The notes under the pieces: model-generated | Told to the model about the DNA's origin: nothing | The model's database searches: none | The model's input: only the letters and a program-made list of their open reading frames with translations | Position numbers and translations under genes: made by a program | Assembly: GCA_030530775.1 (NCBI GenBank) | Contig: JAUMUG010000005.1 | Coordinates: forward strand, 186,001 to 250,000 | DNA from: Lautropia sp. | GTDB lineage: Bacteria > Pseudomonadota > Gammaproteobacteria > Burkholderiales > Burkholderiaceae_E | DNA: 64,000 nucleotides | Direction: 5' to 3' | In this document: positions 35,030 to 44,720 of the stretch, one piece after another | How positions within the stretch are numbered: position 1 is the stretch's first letter | Layout of the letters: each line of letters opens with the position of its first letter

Positions 35030-36889
35030 TCAATCCGCGAGCGCGTTCAGTGCCGCCTTTTGCTCCTCGCTCAGGTATTTCAGGCCCAGCAGGAATGACG
35101 TATTGGTCCAGCCGAAGCCGCCTGCCGGCACGTACTCGAACGAGGCGCCGACGTTACCGTATTCGACATCGACCTTGTGCGAACTTTTCTCGACGTTGAA
35201 CTTTTCCGTGATCAGACCGTTGTATTCGACGCTGGCGCGTACCATCATCTGCAGCCAGGCGTTTGCCGCCTGACGGGCTTCGGACTCGAAGCCGTAGCGC
35301 CACAAACCTTCCCAGACCATGATTTGATGAGGCGCCCAACCATATGGTGCGTCCCACTGCCGCTCGGGGCCGGTCAGCCTTGTCCTGTCGATCGGGCCGG
35401 TGGAAGCCAATCCACCCTGCTTCAGCAGTCGAGGAAATTCGGTGGCCACCAATCGGGCGGCTTCCGCGGGGGTGCAGCTGCCAGCCCACAGCGGCAGCAG
35501 ATTGGTGATCGACACGAAGGGCTGCGGGGCGGCTTTGCGCACGTTGTAGTCGTAGTACGTGCCCTCGGCTTCGTTCCACAGATACCGTTTCATCAGCGCC
35601 TGTCGGTGGGTCGCACGTGCACGCCATCCGTTGCTGGTGCTTGCCTGCGGATGGATTGCGGTGTCGGGCGCGACAACGTTCGGATCGATATCGAAGTGCC
35701 CACCGAAATACTGGTCGATCAGTCCGGCGATATCGGTTTCGACCCGATAAAGAATGCTGTTCAGATCGATGCAGGCCAGATCGGCGCAGCAACCATCGAA
35801 ACGGGTGGTGGTGTCCAGGCCGCTTTCGCGCATGCTGCGATCATGCATGAAATACCGGTCCAGATCGGGTTCGATGATCCTGCCGGCATCATAGCGACGC
35901 TCGAATTCACGCACATCCAGGCCGTGCCGGTCGGCGTATTTTTTCAGCTCGAAATCGAAATGTCCGGGTTCGGTCTCCTTGGAACGTCCGTGCCCGTCGG
36001 AACGGTAGCGGTTCAGGCCGATGGCGGTCAGGCGTCTACCCGGTGTCATCCAGACCGTTTCGTATTCCCGGATGGCAATGCTCAGATGTTCGCGTATCCA
36101 TTCGGAAGACATCTGCTGGCCACAGGTATCCAGGAAGGCACGCAGATAGGCGGTGTAGAACGGCGGCTGCGAACGCGTCAAGTAATAGCTGCGGTTGGCA
36201 TTCAGCATCTTGCCGTAATAGCGGATCTGATAGGCCATGTTCTCCAGCATACCGCGGGCCAGCTCGAACTGTTCGTGTTCGATCAGACCCAGCGCGATGA
36301 AGTAGCTGTCCCAGCCATACATTTCATTGAAGCGGCCGCCTGGCACCACATAGGGCAGGGGCTGATCGATGGCGGCATCGTACTTCAGCGCCAGCAGCCC
36401 CGGCTTGTATTCGATGCTGTCCAGATACTCGATGTCTGGCACGGCAGGCAGCGCCACGACATCGATATCGGGATGCGCCGCTGCAAGGCGTCGGTAATAG
36501 GCCAGACCGTCGATATCCTGTTCGGGCACATACAGATATCGGCACCCGCTGCCGAACTTTTCGTCGGTCAGCGTGTCGCGAAGGCCGGCCTCATCGATGC
36601 GACGGGTCAGCGTTTTCCAGTAATGGGTGCGCATCAGATGATCGATGCGCGCCAGTGGCGGCATGTCGATCAGTTCACTGTCGATCTCGCCATCTTCCGA
36701 CAGATAAAGCTCCTGCAGCAGATTGGCCAGCCGATAGGTGCCTTCGACGGTCAGTGTCCGGCCGTCACGGGCAGTCACGACAAAACGTTTCGGGCCTTGG
36801 TCTTCGACGGTGATGGTCTTGCTGCCATCGGTGTCTTCCTGTGCCAACAGGGCCTGCAGGGTATCGGTTCCACGGGTATGCAGCTTCAT
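35030..36889 (-). CDS. Alpha,alpha-trehalase (GH37), probably cytoplasmic
   Basis: Glycoside hydrolase family 37 enzyme that splits trehalose into two glucose units. Both family signatures are present: PGGRFNEMYGWDSY and QWDAPYGWAP. The catalytic acid Asp is in ESGLDTTTRFDG, where the usual Trp-Asp pair reads Leu-Asp, and the base Glu in TEKFNVEK. There is no signal peptide, so it should act in the cytoplasm, as TreF does. At 619 residues it has a 70-80 residue N-terminal extension (to about LLQELYLSEDGE) relative to E. coli TreF. It starts 12 bases after the ppk stop on the same strand and is therefore likely in one operon with it, linking storage or stress sugar use to polyphosphate metabolism. 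Confidence 0.92.
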   Translation of the reverse strand: MKLHTRGTDTLQALLAQEDTDGSKTITVEDQGPKRFVVTARDGRTLTVEGTYRLANLLQELYLSEDGEIDSELIDMPPLARIDHLMRTHYWKTLTRRIDEAGLRDTLTDEKFGSGCRYLYVPEQDIDGLAYYRRLAAAHPDIDVVALPAVPDIEYLDSIEYKPGLLALKYDAAIDQPLPYVVPGGRFNEMYGWDSYFIALGLIEHEQFELARGMLENMAYQIRYYGKMLNANRSYYLTRSQPPFYTAYLRAFLDTCGQQMSSEWIREHLSIAIREYETVWMTPGRRLTAIGLNRYRSDGHGRSKETEPGHFDFELKKYADRHGLDVREFERRYDAGRIIEPDLDRYFMHDRSMRESGLDTTTRFDGCCADLACIDLNSILYRVETDIAGLIDQYFGGHFDIDPNVVAPDTAIHPQASTSNGWRARATHRQALMKRYLWNEAEGTYYDYNVRKAAPQPFVSITNLLPLWAGSCTPAEAARLVATEFPRLLKQGGLASTGPIDRTRLTGPERQWDAPYGWAPHQIMVWEGLWRYGFESEARQAANAWLQMMVRASVEYNGLITEKFNVEKSSHKVDVEYGNVGASFEYVPAGGFGWTNTSFLLGLKYLSEEQKAALNALAD

Positions 36890-36901
36890 TGTGTATCGGC
36901 T

Positions 36902-38965
36902 TCATCCCGCCAGCTTTTTCAGCAGTCGCTGTTGTGCGTCGTGCTCTGGGGACATCAGTTCACCCGACAGTCGATAGCTGCCGTCCTCCAGCATTTTCCA
37001 GCTGGCGGTATCGGGTTGCAGATAATTGAGCAGACCCTCCTCGATGACTCGCCGTTTCAGTGTCTTGTCCTTGAGTGGGAACGCCACTTCGACACGACGG
37101 AAGAAATTGCGCTCCATCCAGTCGGCCGATGCCAACCAGAGCAGCTCCTTGCCATCGGCCCAGAAATAATAGATGCGGCTGTGTTCGAGGAAACGGCCGA
37201 GAATCGAGGTGACGCGGATGTTTTCCGACAGGCCGGGAATGCCGGGGCGCAGCGCGCAGACGCCACGCACGATCAGATCGACCTGTACGCCGGCGGCACT
37301 GGCTTCGTACAGTGCTTCGATGATGCGTTCCTCGAGCAGCGCATTCATTTTGGCGATGATGCGTGCTTTCCTGCCGGCCAGTGCGGCTTCGGTTTCGCGC
37401 TGAATGGCCTGCAGCAGGGTACCGTGCAGCCGGAACGGTGCCTGCAGCAGGGCTTTCAGGCTGCCGGCCGTTCCCAATCCGGTCAGGCGCCGGAATACTT
37501 CCTGCACATCGCCGCAGATTTCCTGATCGGCGGTGAACAGACCGAAGTCTTCATAGAGGCGGGCGGTACGCGGGTGATAGTTGCCGGTGCCGAGGTGAGC
37601 ATATCGTTGCAGCCCATGATGTTCGCGGCGGATGACCAATGCGATCTTGGCATGAGTCTTGTGTCCGACGACCCCGTAGACCACATGAGCGCCGACTTCT
37701 TCGAGTTTGGCAGCCCAGTTGATGTTGGTTTCCTCATCGAAGCGGGCCATCAGCTCCAACACGACCGTCACTTCCTTGCCGGCACGGGCCGCTTCCACCA
37801 GCGATTCCATCAGCATCGAATCGGCGCCGGTCCGGTAGATGGTCTGCTTGATCGAGACGACCTGGGGATCACGGGCGGCGCTGCGCAGAAAATCCATCAC
37901 CGGATGGAAAGATTCATACGGGTGGTGCAGCAGCACGTCACCGGCGGAGATCACATCGAACAGATCCTTCTTGGCCAGCGCGGGGGGCTGGCTGGGAGAA
38001 AAGGCTGCGAACTTCAGATCGGAGCGGTCGACCAGATCGATGACCTTGCCATAGCGGGTCAGGTCGACCGAACCATCGATCAGATAGCAATCATCGTCTT
38101 CCAGATCGAATTCCTTGCGCAGCCGCTCTGCCACTGCCGGGCTGATATCGGCCGACATCTCCAGGCGCACACCACGGCCCCAGGGCCGCTGGTCGAGCTC
38201 GTCGCTGAGCGCACTGCGCAGATTGGTCATTTCCTCTTCATCGACGAACAGATCACTGTTACGTGTCAGGCGGAAGACACATTGGGTCTTGACCGACAGG
38301 CCTGGAAACAGATTTTCCATGAAACCGCGTACGATGGCCGACAGCAGCATCACGCCATGCGGTACACCGGAAATCTCGGGTGGTACATGCAGCGCACGCG
38401 GCAGCACCCGGGGCGCCTGCACGATTGCCAGACCCGGCCGGCGCCCGAAGGCATCCCGGCCGTCCAGTTCGACCGCGAAGTTCAGCGTTTTGCTGGAGAT
38501 GCGCGGGAAGGGGTGGACCGGATCGAGGGCGATGGGTGTCAGCAGCGGTTCGATCTCGCGAAGAAACACATCATGAGCCCAGGCACGCTGGCTTTCGGTC
38601 CAATCGGCCGGTTGCAGTACATGGACGCCTTCGGCCTGCAGGGCGGGCAGCAGCTCATCGCGCAGCACCTCGTACTGTCGGCGGATCAGCTCACGGGTCG
38701 TGGCGGCCAGCGAGCCGATTTCGTTGCGCGCCGTGACGGAGACGGCGGTATTGCTGCGGACCAGCTCCTTCAGTTCGGCCACACGAATCTCGAACATCTC
38801 GTCGATGTTGCTGGCCACGATGGTGATGTAGCGTAGGCGTTCCAACAGTGGCACGTTCGGGCTTTCGGCCAGGTTCAGGACGCGGCGGTTGAAAGCGAGG
38901 ATGCCCTGCTCGCGGTTGAAGGGAGGGGGCGGGACGGGGGAAATGGGGGGGAGTGTCTCGTTCAC
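36902..38965 (-). CDS. ppk: Polyphosphate kinase 1
   Basis: Makes and reverses long-chain polyphosphate from ATP; membrane-associated tetramer. N domain begins NREQGILAFNRRVLNLAE, the H domain follows, and the catalytic C1/C2 domains show HPYESFHPVMDF, LMARFDEETNINWA, GHKTHAKIALVIRRE with the autophosphorylated His, and GRFLEHSRIYYFW with the second catalytic His. Length of 687 residues matches E. coli PPK1. It is divergent from ppx, with a 517-base gap, and lies upstream of trehalase. The gene appears complete. Confidence 0.97.
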   Translation of the reverse strand: MNETLPPISPVPPPPFNREQGILAFNRRVLNLAESPNVPLLERLRYITIVASNIDEMFEIRVAELKELVRSNTAVSVTARNEIGSLAATTRELIRRQYEVLRDELLPALQAEGVHVLQPADWTESQRAWAHDVFLREIEPLLTPIALDPVHPFPRISSKTLNFAVELDGRDAFGRRPGLAIVQAPRVLPRALHVPPEISGVPHGVMLLSAIVRGFMENLFPGLSVKTQCVFRLTRNSDLFVDEEEMTNLRSALSDELDQRPWGRGVRLEMSADISPAVAERLRKEFDLEDDDCYLIDGSVDLTRYGKVIDLVDRSDLKFAAFSPSQPPALAKKDLFDVISAGDVLLHHPYESFHPVMDFLRSAARDPQVVSIKQTIYRTGADSMLMESLVEAARAGKEVTVVLELMARFDEETNINWAAKLEEVGAHVVYGVVGHKTHAKIALVIRREHHGLQRYAHLGTGNYHPRTARLYEDFGLFTADQEICGDVQEVFRRLTGLGTAGSLKALLQAPFRLHGTLLQAIQRETEAALAGRKARIIAKMNALLEERIIEALYEASAAGVQVDLIVRGVCALRPGIPGLSENIRVTSILGRFLEHSRIYYFWADGKELLWLASADWMERNFFRRVEVAFPLKDKTLKRRVIEEGLLNYLQPDTASWKMLEDGSYRLSGELMSPEHDAQQRLLKKLAG

Positions 38966-39168
38966 GTCAGGAAGGGGAAGGTGACCCTTGGCGGTTGCTC
39001 ATGATGATATGCGCTAAATCATGGCCCGGATGTATCCGGACATCATCTTATTGTTTTGACGGTACACTGCACTGCCCATGAGCCTCGACCCAACCCCCTC
39101 CGGTCGGGAAACGCCATGCCCCGATGTGCGACGCTCGGGAAGCACCGGGGCACGGTGATCCTGGCGTG

Positions 39169-39255
39169 ACAGTATCCTGCAAGGGGCCGACATATGTGCT
39201 GCTGGACACCGATCAGCCCATGACCGGGCGACATGGGGACCCGGGATACGTGTGA
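39169..39255 (+). pseudogene. Fragment related to the N-terminus of the periplasmic epimerase-like gene
   Basis: Bases 39192-39234 match 45087-45130 at all but two positions and one single-base gap. In frame this reads TYVLLDTDQPMTGR against EYVLLDTDQPMTER near the N-terminus of the protein encoded at 45016-46251. Upstream similarity (TVSCKGPT against AVSASAAE) is weaker; a TGA follows at 39253. It has no start, signal peptide or remaining domain, so it looks like a duplicated or decayed gene end. It lies in the 517-base ppk-ppx gap (38966-39482), which otherwise shows no gene. Confidence 0.6.
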
Positions 39256-39482
39256 ACGTTCCTGTCGTCCCGGCCGTGGGACGGGTGCTTCCGCATCCCG
39301 TCGAGCGCGGGCGCGGCGGGTGGTCGACGGGGCCTGGTCGAGGGAGCGTGGCGTGACCGGTGGCGGCACGCACGGAGCCATCGGAAATGTGGGTCAACCT
39401 GCCGGGCTGCACAGGCTTCCAAGTCACCGGCGTTTTTTTGTTGCAGAATGCAGACCGTACCTATATCCGAAAGACAGACTCC

Positions 39483-41036
39483 ATGAGTGATCCCGCTGTA
39501 CGGAGGCCTTTGGCCGCAATCGACCTGGGGTCGAACAGCTTCAGGCTCCTGATCGCAGAGATCGATGATTCTTCTGCGGGTCCACAACTACGGATCCTCG
39601 ATCAGATCAAGGAGACTGTCCGCCTGGGCGCCGGGCTGGACCAGAATTTCGAACTGTCGGAAGAGGCGCAGCAGCGGGCACTGCAGGCGCTGGGGCGATT
39701 CGCCGAGCGCCTCGATGGGCTGAAATTGGAGTCGTTCCGGGCCGTGGCCACCAACACCTTTCGAGTGGCGCGCAATGCGGGCAGCTTTTTGGTGCAAGCC
39801 CGCGCCGTGCTGGGTCGGACCATCGAGGTGGTGGCAGGGCGGGAGGAAGCACGTCTGATCTATGTCGGTGCGGCTCACAGCCTGCCGCGCGATGGCAAAC
39901 GTCGTCTGGTGGTGGATATCGGCGGCGGCTCGACCGAGTGTATCCTGGGGATCGATGAGCGGGCCCAGCGGCGGGAGTCGCTGCAGATCGGATCAGTGGC
40001 GTTGACGCAGCAGTTCTTCGGCCAGGGCAAGGTCACCCGGGGTCTGATGCGTCGCGCACGTCTGCATTGTGGTGAGCGGCTGGCCTCGCACGTCAGGGCC
40101 TTTCAGAGCATGGGCTGGGAATATGCCGTCGGTACTTCGGGAACGGCCAAGGCATTGTGGCAGATTCTGGAGGCCACGTTGGGGCACGCCGAGATCACCC
40201 GGGCCGGTCTGGCCGAGCTGGAGGATCGCTGCGTGGCGGCAGGCCATGTCAATCAGCTGGATTTACCGGGCCTGAAGGCAGATCGGCGGCCGGTGATCGC
40301 TGGGGGCCTGGCGGCGATGCAGGCGATTTTCGACGAGTTCGGTATCGAGTCGATGAGCTACTGTGAGGGGGCGCTGCGTGAAGGCATCCTCTATGATCTG
40401 CTGGGCCGGGAGTCCGGTTCCGATCAGCGCGAAATCACCATCAGTCATCTGGTGGAACGCTATCGGATGGACGATGCCCATGGTCGTCGGGTGGCGGAAG
40501 TGGCCTGCAGCCTGCTGCGTGATCTGACGGGCAGCAAGATCAAGTGCGGTGAATCGAGGGAGGCCGACAGCATGACCTGGGCGGCCCGCATCCGGGAGAT
40601 CGGTTCCTTCATCGCCCACGACAATGCCCACAAACATGGTGCCTATATTCTGGCCAATGCCGATCTGCCCGGTTTTTCGGCCCTCGAGCAGCAGGAGCTG
40701 GCTCTGTTCGTGTTGGCCCAGAGTGGTGGCCTGAAGAAGGTCAGGCTGCAGAACCCGACGATCGGGCAATGGCAACGGATTCTGTGTCTGCGGATCGCGG
40801 TCATCCTGCAGCGCAGGCGCGATGGTCGGCAAACCCCGATCGTGCTGCGTTCATTGCCTGGCGATCCGCACCAGGGTTGGGTGCTGGCTCTTCCGGCGGA
40901 GTGGGCCGAACAGCATCCGCTGACCGATCAGTCTCTGCGCGACGAGATCGAGGAATGGCAGCGGATCGACGCCTTCAAGGAAGTCAGTTACGTGCTGATC
41001 GGTGGCGAGAAGATATCTGGAGCGGGTCATGCATGA
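39483..41036 (+). CDS. ppx: Exopolyphosphatase (Ppx/GppA family)
   Basis: Hydrolyses terminal phosphates from polyphosphate, or pppGpp in GppA members. The actin-like ATPase-fold loops are AAIDLGSNSFRLLIAEI near residue 11 and VVDIGGGSTECILG near residue 140. VGTSGTAKALWQIL follows. The C-terminal HD-like helical region includes FIAHDNAHKHGAYILAN. I chose ATG 39483 (517 residues), close to E. coli Ppx, since SDPAVRRPLAAIDLGS is the expected N-terminus. Its divergent partner is ppk, which favours Ppx over GppA. The catalytic Glu of the Ppx loop is probably the Glu in EAARLIYVG-like context (REEARLIYVG). Confidence 0.94.
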   Translation: MSDPAVRRPLAAIDLGSNSFRLLIAEIDDSSAGPQLRILDQIKETVRLGAGLDQNFELSEEAQQRALQALGRFAERLDGLKLESFRAVATNTFRVARNAGSFLVQARAVLGRTIEVVAGREEARLIYVGAAHSLPRDGKRRLVVDIGGGSTECILGIDERAQRRESLQIGSVALTQQFFGQGKVTRGLMRRARLHCGERLASHVRAFQSMGWEYAVGTSGTAKALWQILEATLGHAEITRAGLAELEDRCVAAGHVNQLDLPGLKADRRPVIAGGLAAMQAIFDEFGIESMSYCEGALREGILYDLLGRESGSDQREITISHLVERYRMDDAHGRRVAEVACSLLRDLTGSKIKCGESREADSMTWAARIREIGSFIAHDNAHKHGAYILANADLPGFSALEQQELALFVLAQSGGLKKVRLQNPTIGQWQRILCLRIAVILQRRRDGRQTPIVLRSLPGDPHQGWVLALPAEWAEQHPLTDQSLRDEIEEWQRIDAFKEVSYVLIGGEKISGAGHA

Positions 41037-41287
41037 ACTTGATCACGACCGTGCTGCCGCCAAAACCGGGTGAGGGCAGGTGTGGCAATGTAGCCGGCGC
41101 AGGGTTTTGAAAGCAGCCCATGGGGAAAGGCCGTTTGAGGTGGATGGCGGCGTTGTCCGTTGCTCGTAGGGGAAGGTTGCCGGTGGGAGAGGACGCCTCG
41201 TCCGGTACGCCCGGAAGGTTTTGCGCGCGGAGCCAGTGCATGACACCCTACGGGCCTGACACATCGTCGCGACGAGGAAAAGAAATT

Positions 41288-41653
41288 ATGGCAGGCATGG
41301 ACGAGCGTTATCTGAAGGAACTGGAGCAGTTTCTGCTGGCCGAGGAGGAAATGGCGCGTCAGGGCGTCGATTTGTTGGCCGATCCGGAATACCGGACACT
41401 GCGTGAACTCTATATCGATGGTGAAATCGATCAGGAGGAGTTTCTGGGGCGCATCGAAGCGCTGGCTGCCTCGCGCCCGGATGAAGGCGGGGTGAGCTTC
41501 AGTGTGCTGGATGAGGCGGAGGAGGCGCTGCTGGAGGCCGAGGGCGGCGAATCACGTCCGGAAGACGTTCCGGGTGATGATGCTTTTGAAGACGAAGAAG
41601 ACGAAGAAGACGAAGAAGGCGGAGAAGATGGGGGGCTGCCCCCGTTGCACTGA
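41288..41653 (+). CDS. Small acidic protein with a SHOCT-like helix pair
   Basis: A 121-residue protein of no assigned function. ATG 41288 is preceded by AGGAAAAG. Residues about 35-62 (YRTLRELYIDGEIDQEEFLGRI) match the short helix-turn-helix pattern of SHOCT-type domains, which often end larger proteins and may mediate oligomerisation. The C-terminal 50 residues are strongly acidic (EDEEDEEDEEGGED), encoded by a nine-base tandem repeat. It lies 251 bases after ppx and convergent with the DASS carrier gene. The acidic tail could bind cations or basic partners, but that is only a possibility. Confidence 0.62.
   Translation: MAGMDERYLKELEQFLLAEEEMARQGVDLLADPEYRTLRELYIDGEIDQEEFLGRIEALAASRPDEGGVSFSVLDEAEEALLEAEGGESRPEDVPGDDAFEDEEDEEDEEGGEDGGLPPLH
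41588..41614 (+). repeat. Nine-base tandem repeat in the acidic tail
   Basis: GAAGACGAA is repeated exactly three times, encoding Glu-Asp-Glu units; a degenerate fourth unit follows. Copy-number change would stay in frame. Confidence 0.9.
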
Positions 41654-41705
41654 ATCATTTCTCCGTCGTTCGGGGCTCCAGGGCAGCCGCTCTCCATCTG
41701 GCCGA

Positions 41706-41740
41706 AAGGCCGATCTCAACCGTTGCGGGAGATCGGCCTT
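41706..41740. terminator. Bidirectional terminator between the acidic protein and the DASS gene
   Basis: AAGGCCGATCTC and GAGATCGGCCTT form a perfect 12-bp stem with an 11-base loop between two converging genes. T runs are short, so strength is moderate. Confidence 0.75.
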
Positions 41741-41762
41741 CCGGTATTCCGAGCGGATGGGC

Positions 41763-43187
41763 TTACATCAGGAAGAAGTACGACCACAGCGTCACGAGGA
41801 TGATCGACAGGATGTTCAGCAACACGCCGACGCGCATCATCTCGCGCTGACGGATCAGACCCGTACCGAATACGATGGCGTTCGGCGGGGTTGCCACCGG
41901 CAGCATGAAGGCACAGGAAGCACCGATGCCGATGACCAGTACCAATACCTGCGGCGGCATGTTCATCTGCGTGGCGATGCTGGCAAAGATCGGCACCAGC
42001 AGCGCGGCCGAGGCGGTGTTGCTGGTGAACTCGGTCAGGAAGATGATGAAGGCGGCCACCGCCAGAATCAAGATGACCGGATGGGTCTGGGCAAACTGGG
42101 CGGCCAGGGCCTCACCCAGTGCCTGCGAGGCGCCGGAATTCTGCAGCAGTGCGCTCAGTGCAATGCCTCCACCGAACAGCAGCAGCACGCCCCAGTCGGT
42201 GTTGTCGGCCACGTTCTTCCAGGTGACCAGACCCAGGGCGACGACCGCGATGGCCGCGGTCAGGGCCACGACCGTGTCGGGGTTGGTGATGCCAAGCCTG
42301 GTCTTGAGCTGTTCGCCCAGAATCCAGGCCGTGGCGGTCACGATGAAGACGATCAGCGTCAACACCCGTGGCATGGTCCAGGGGATGTCCTCTTGCTCGG
42401 AGAGCGTGACTTTCTGGTTCAGATTGGGGCGCAGCACCACATACATCGCGAACAGAACCAGCGGCATCAGGCCGATCATCATCGGCAGGGCGAAGGGCAT
42501 CCAGCCATGGAAGTCCAGGCCCAGTGCCTTGGCGGCGATGGCGTTGGGGGGGGAGCCGACCAGCGTACCCAGACCACCGATACTGGCGCTGTAGGCGACG
42601 CCCAGCAGTACGAAAACGAAGGTTTTGCGGTCCTTTTCCTGGTCGACGGCGGACAGCATGCCCATGACCAGGGGCAGCATCATTGCGGCGGTGGCGGTAT
42701 TGCTGATCCACATCGACAGGAAAGCAGTGACACCGAACAGAGCGAGAACCGAGGTGCGCAGATTGCCGCCCGAGATGGAGATCAGTTTCAGCGCGATCTT
42801 GCGATCGAGCTTTTGGATGTGTAGAGCGGTGGCCAGTGCAAAGCCACCGAAGAATATGTAGATGATCGGATCGGCGAAGCCGGCCAGGGCTTCCTTGGTG
42901 CCCATCTTGGGAATGCCGCTGAGGGCGGCCAGCACCGGTACGATCAGCGCCGTGACGGTGATGTGCAGGGCTTCCGTGAACCAGAGGATCGCCACGAACA
43001 GCAGGATGGCCAAGCCCTTGTTGGCGTTGTCGCTGTAAGGCAGCAGCTCGTAGGCCCCCCAGGCGACGATGGCCGCGATCAGCAGCGTGACCAGCCCTTT
43101 GTGGGTGCCATGGGGGAAGACGGAAGGATTCTGCAGCGCCGGGGCTTCAGCCGGTTCCGCTGCTCGATTGGGGGTTTCTGCTGACAT
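41763..43187 (-). CDS. DASS/SLC13-family sodium-coupled dicarboxylate carrier
   Basis: Inner-membrane symporter of the divalent anion:sodium family, importing C4-dicarboxylates or similar anions. Two Ser-Asn-Thr motifs that bind substrate and sodium are present: WISNTATAAMMLP and FTSNTASAALLVPI. Each half ends with a Pro-rich loop: VGSPPNAIAAK and VATPPNAIVFG. About 11-12 hydrophobic segments fill 474 residues. I chose ATG 43187 with GGAG upstream; the frame is open seven codons further. The N-terminal 35 residues are polar and Pro/Ala-rich. No two-component regulator is adjacent. Substrate is inferred from family only. Confidence 0.92.
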   Translation of the reverse strand: MSAETPNRAAEPAEAPALQNPSVFPHGTHKGLVTLLIAAIVAWGAYELLPYSDNANKGLAILLFVAILWFTEALHITVTALIVPVLAALSGIPKMGTKEALAGFADPIIYIFFGGFALATALHIQKLDRKIALKLISISGGNLRTSVLALFGVTAFLSMWISNTATAAMMLPLVMGMLSAVDQEKDRKTFVFVLLGVAYSASIGGLGTLVGSPPNAIAAKALGLDFHGWMPFALPMMIGLMPLVLFAMYVVLRPNLNQKVTLSEQEDIPWTMPRVLTLIVFIVTATAWILGEQLKTRLGITNPDTVVALTAAIAVVALGLVTWKNVADNTDWGVLLLFGGGIALSALLQNSGASQALGEALAAQFAQTHPVILILAVAAFIIFLTEFTSNTASAALLVPIFASIATQMNMPPQVLVLVIGIGASCAFMLPVATPPNAIVFGTGLIRQREMMRVGVLLNILSIILVTLWSYFFLM

Positions 43188-43356
43188 GAGGTCTCCACAT
43201 CGGAACACTGTGCCTGTGCCAGACGACCGGAGACGGCAGCCCAGCAGCGTGCATGCGTCAAGTATAGAGACCTTGATGGTGAAGGGGGAACCCCCTACGA
43301 CCGTCCGGCAGCGTCGGCCGGGCGGTCGTGCGAGACGAAGCGTGTGTCAAATATTG

Positions 43357-43950
43357 TCAACGGTGTGGGTCGGTGCCGAGCAGACAGATGGCGCGGACCA
43401 CGAAGGTGCTGGGCACTTTCGGATCGATCGGAATCCGCTGGGTGGAAAACTGTGACAACGCCGTCAGCGGCGCCGGCGCCCGCTTGATCCGATAGCTGCC
43501 ATCGCGGTTTTCGGTACCTTCACCGCGCAGCGAGGTGGCCGGTGCGATCGGTGAACCCTCGCAGAGCACGGCCAGTTCCTGAATGCGGGCACCACTGCGG
43601 GCCGAGCGAACTTCGCGGGTGATGGCCTGGTAATAGGTCAGGTTCTCGATCTTGTGCTCGGTCAGGCTGTTGCGATCGACATAGATGACGGTCTGATCGC
43701 CGTAGCGCGTACCTGGCGGGGTCTCGAAGACGGCCGCCCATTCGGGCTTGCCCGAGCCGCGTATGGTTTCGGTCTTGCCGCCACGACTGTCCGGCTGCGC
43801 ATCCTGTTCGGCATCTGCCTCATCCCGGGGCGCGGGCCGGTTTTCACGCAGCGGGGCATGAGGGTCGGCCTCGTCGACGATGGAGGTGGCACAGCCTGCC
43901 AGCAGGCCAAGCAACAGGAAAAAAGAGGTTCGGACAGTAATGATGCGCAT
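43357..43950 (-). CDS. CNP1-like family lipoprotein
   Basis: A 197-residue exported protein of the CNP1-like family, typical of betaproteobacteria and of unknown function. ATG 43950 gives the lipoprotein leader RTSFFLLLGLLAGC with lipobox LAGC at about residue 20. A disordered acidic linker (about 22-60) leads to the family domain with KPEWAAVFETPPGTRYGD, the strand IYVDRNSLTEH, the two cysteines in LAVLCEG and RAICLLG, and the C-terminal strand. The cysteines could form a disulfide in the periplasm. It is divergent from the yigZ-type gene. Confidence 0.85.
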   Translation of the reverse strand: MRIITVRTSFFLLLGLLAGCATSIVDEADPHAPLRENRPAPRDEADAEQDAQPDSRGGKTETIRGSGKPEWAAVFETPPGTRYGDQTVIYVDRNSLTEHKIENLTYYQAITREVRSARSGARIQELAVLCEGSPIAPATSLRGEGTENRDGSYRIKRAPAPLTALSQFSTQRIPIDPKVPSTFVVRAICLLGTDPHR

Positions 43951-44099
43951 GAGTGAGTCCAGTGTAGGATGGGAAAAATGCGTCAAACGGGACAATCGTA
44001 GCTTGTGTATTCAATGAGCAAACGGCAAAGCATGGTGATTTTTTTACAAAATGACTCTTCTTGTCTTGCAATTTCGGTATTTGTAACTAATTGCTGAAT

Positions 44100-44720
44100 A
44101 TGGACTGGGCGACTCTGGCGGGACCGGTCGAATCCGACCTGGTGATCAAGAAAAGCCGCTTCATCGGCCGGGTCATGCCGGTGGATGGGCGGGCGGCTGC
44201 CTATGACGAGGTGGCGCGGTTGAAAACACTGCATCCTGGTGCGGCGCATGTCTGCTGGGCGCTGCTGGCCGGGGGGCAGTCGGCCGCCGTCGACGATGGA
44301 GAACCGAGCGGCACGGCTGGCCGGCCCATGCTGGATGTGCTGCGTCATCAGCATTTGGAGGGGGTGCTGGCCACCGTCGTCCGCTATTTCGGCGGAGTCA
44401 AGCTGGGGGCCGGCGGGTTGGTACGGGCCTATACCGATGCGGTGGCCACTGCGCTGCAGAAGGCCGAGCGGGTCGCCATCGTGCGGCAGGTGGTGCTGGG
44501 TTGTCGGGTCGGCTATGAGCTGGAGGGGCTGGTACGCCGCGAGTCGTCGGCGCTCGGGGGCTGTTTGCTGCAGGTCGAGCATGGGGCGCAGGTCACGTTC
44601 TGGTTGCAGGTGCCCGAACCCGAGGTGCAGAGTCTGCGCACCGCGTTGGACGATGCCAGCCACGGGCGGGTGGTGTGGTTGGATGGGGAGGCGCTGGCGC
44701 CGTCGGCAGAGGCGGTGTGA
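44100..44720 (+). CDS. YigZ/IMPACT-family protein
   Basis: Member of the YigZ/IMPACT family, conserved cytoplasmic proteins that in eukaryotes regulate Gcn2-dependent translation control; the bacterial function is not settled. ESDLVIKKSRFIGRV starts the UPF0029 domain, DDGEPSGTAGRPMLDVL and VVRYFGGVKLGAGGLVRAY are the hallmark motifs, and the C-terminal half is the ferredoxin-like DUF1949 domain. I chose ATG 44100 (206 residues); a TTG three codons upstream is possible. The following 160 bases are unusually purine-rich. Confidence 0.92.
   Translation: MDWATLAGPVESDLVIKKSRFIGRVMPVDGRAAAYDEVARLKTLHPGAAHVCWALLAGGQSAAVDDGEPSGTAGRPMLDVLRHQHLEGVLATVVRYFGGVKLGAGGLVRAYTDAVATALQKAERVAIVRQVVLGCRVGYELEGLVRRESSALGGCLLQVEHGAQVTFWLQVPEPEVQSLRTALDDASHGRVVWLDGEALAPSAEAV

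Noticed and set aside
35177..38836. A plus-strand open frame of over 1200 codons opposite trehalase and polyphosphate kinase
   Set aside because: It runs antisense through two genes with full family motifs. Its translation is Gln/His/Gly-rich with no domain pattern, as expected for the reverse frame of high-GC coding DNA.
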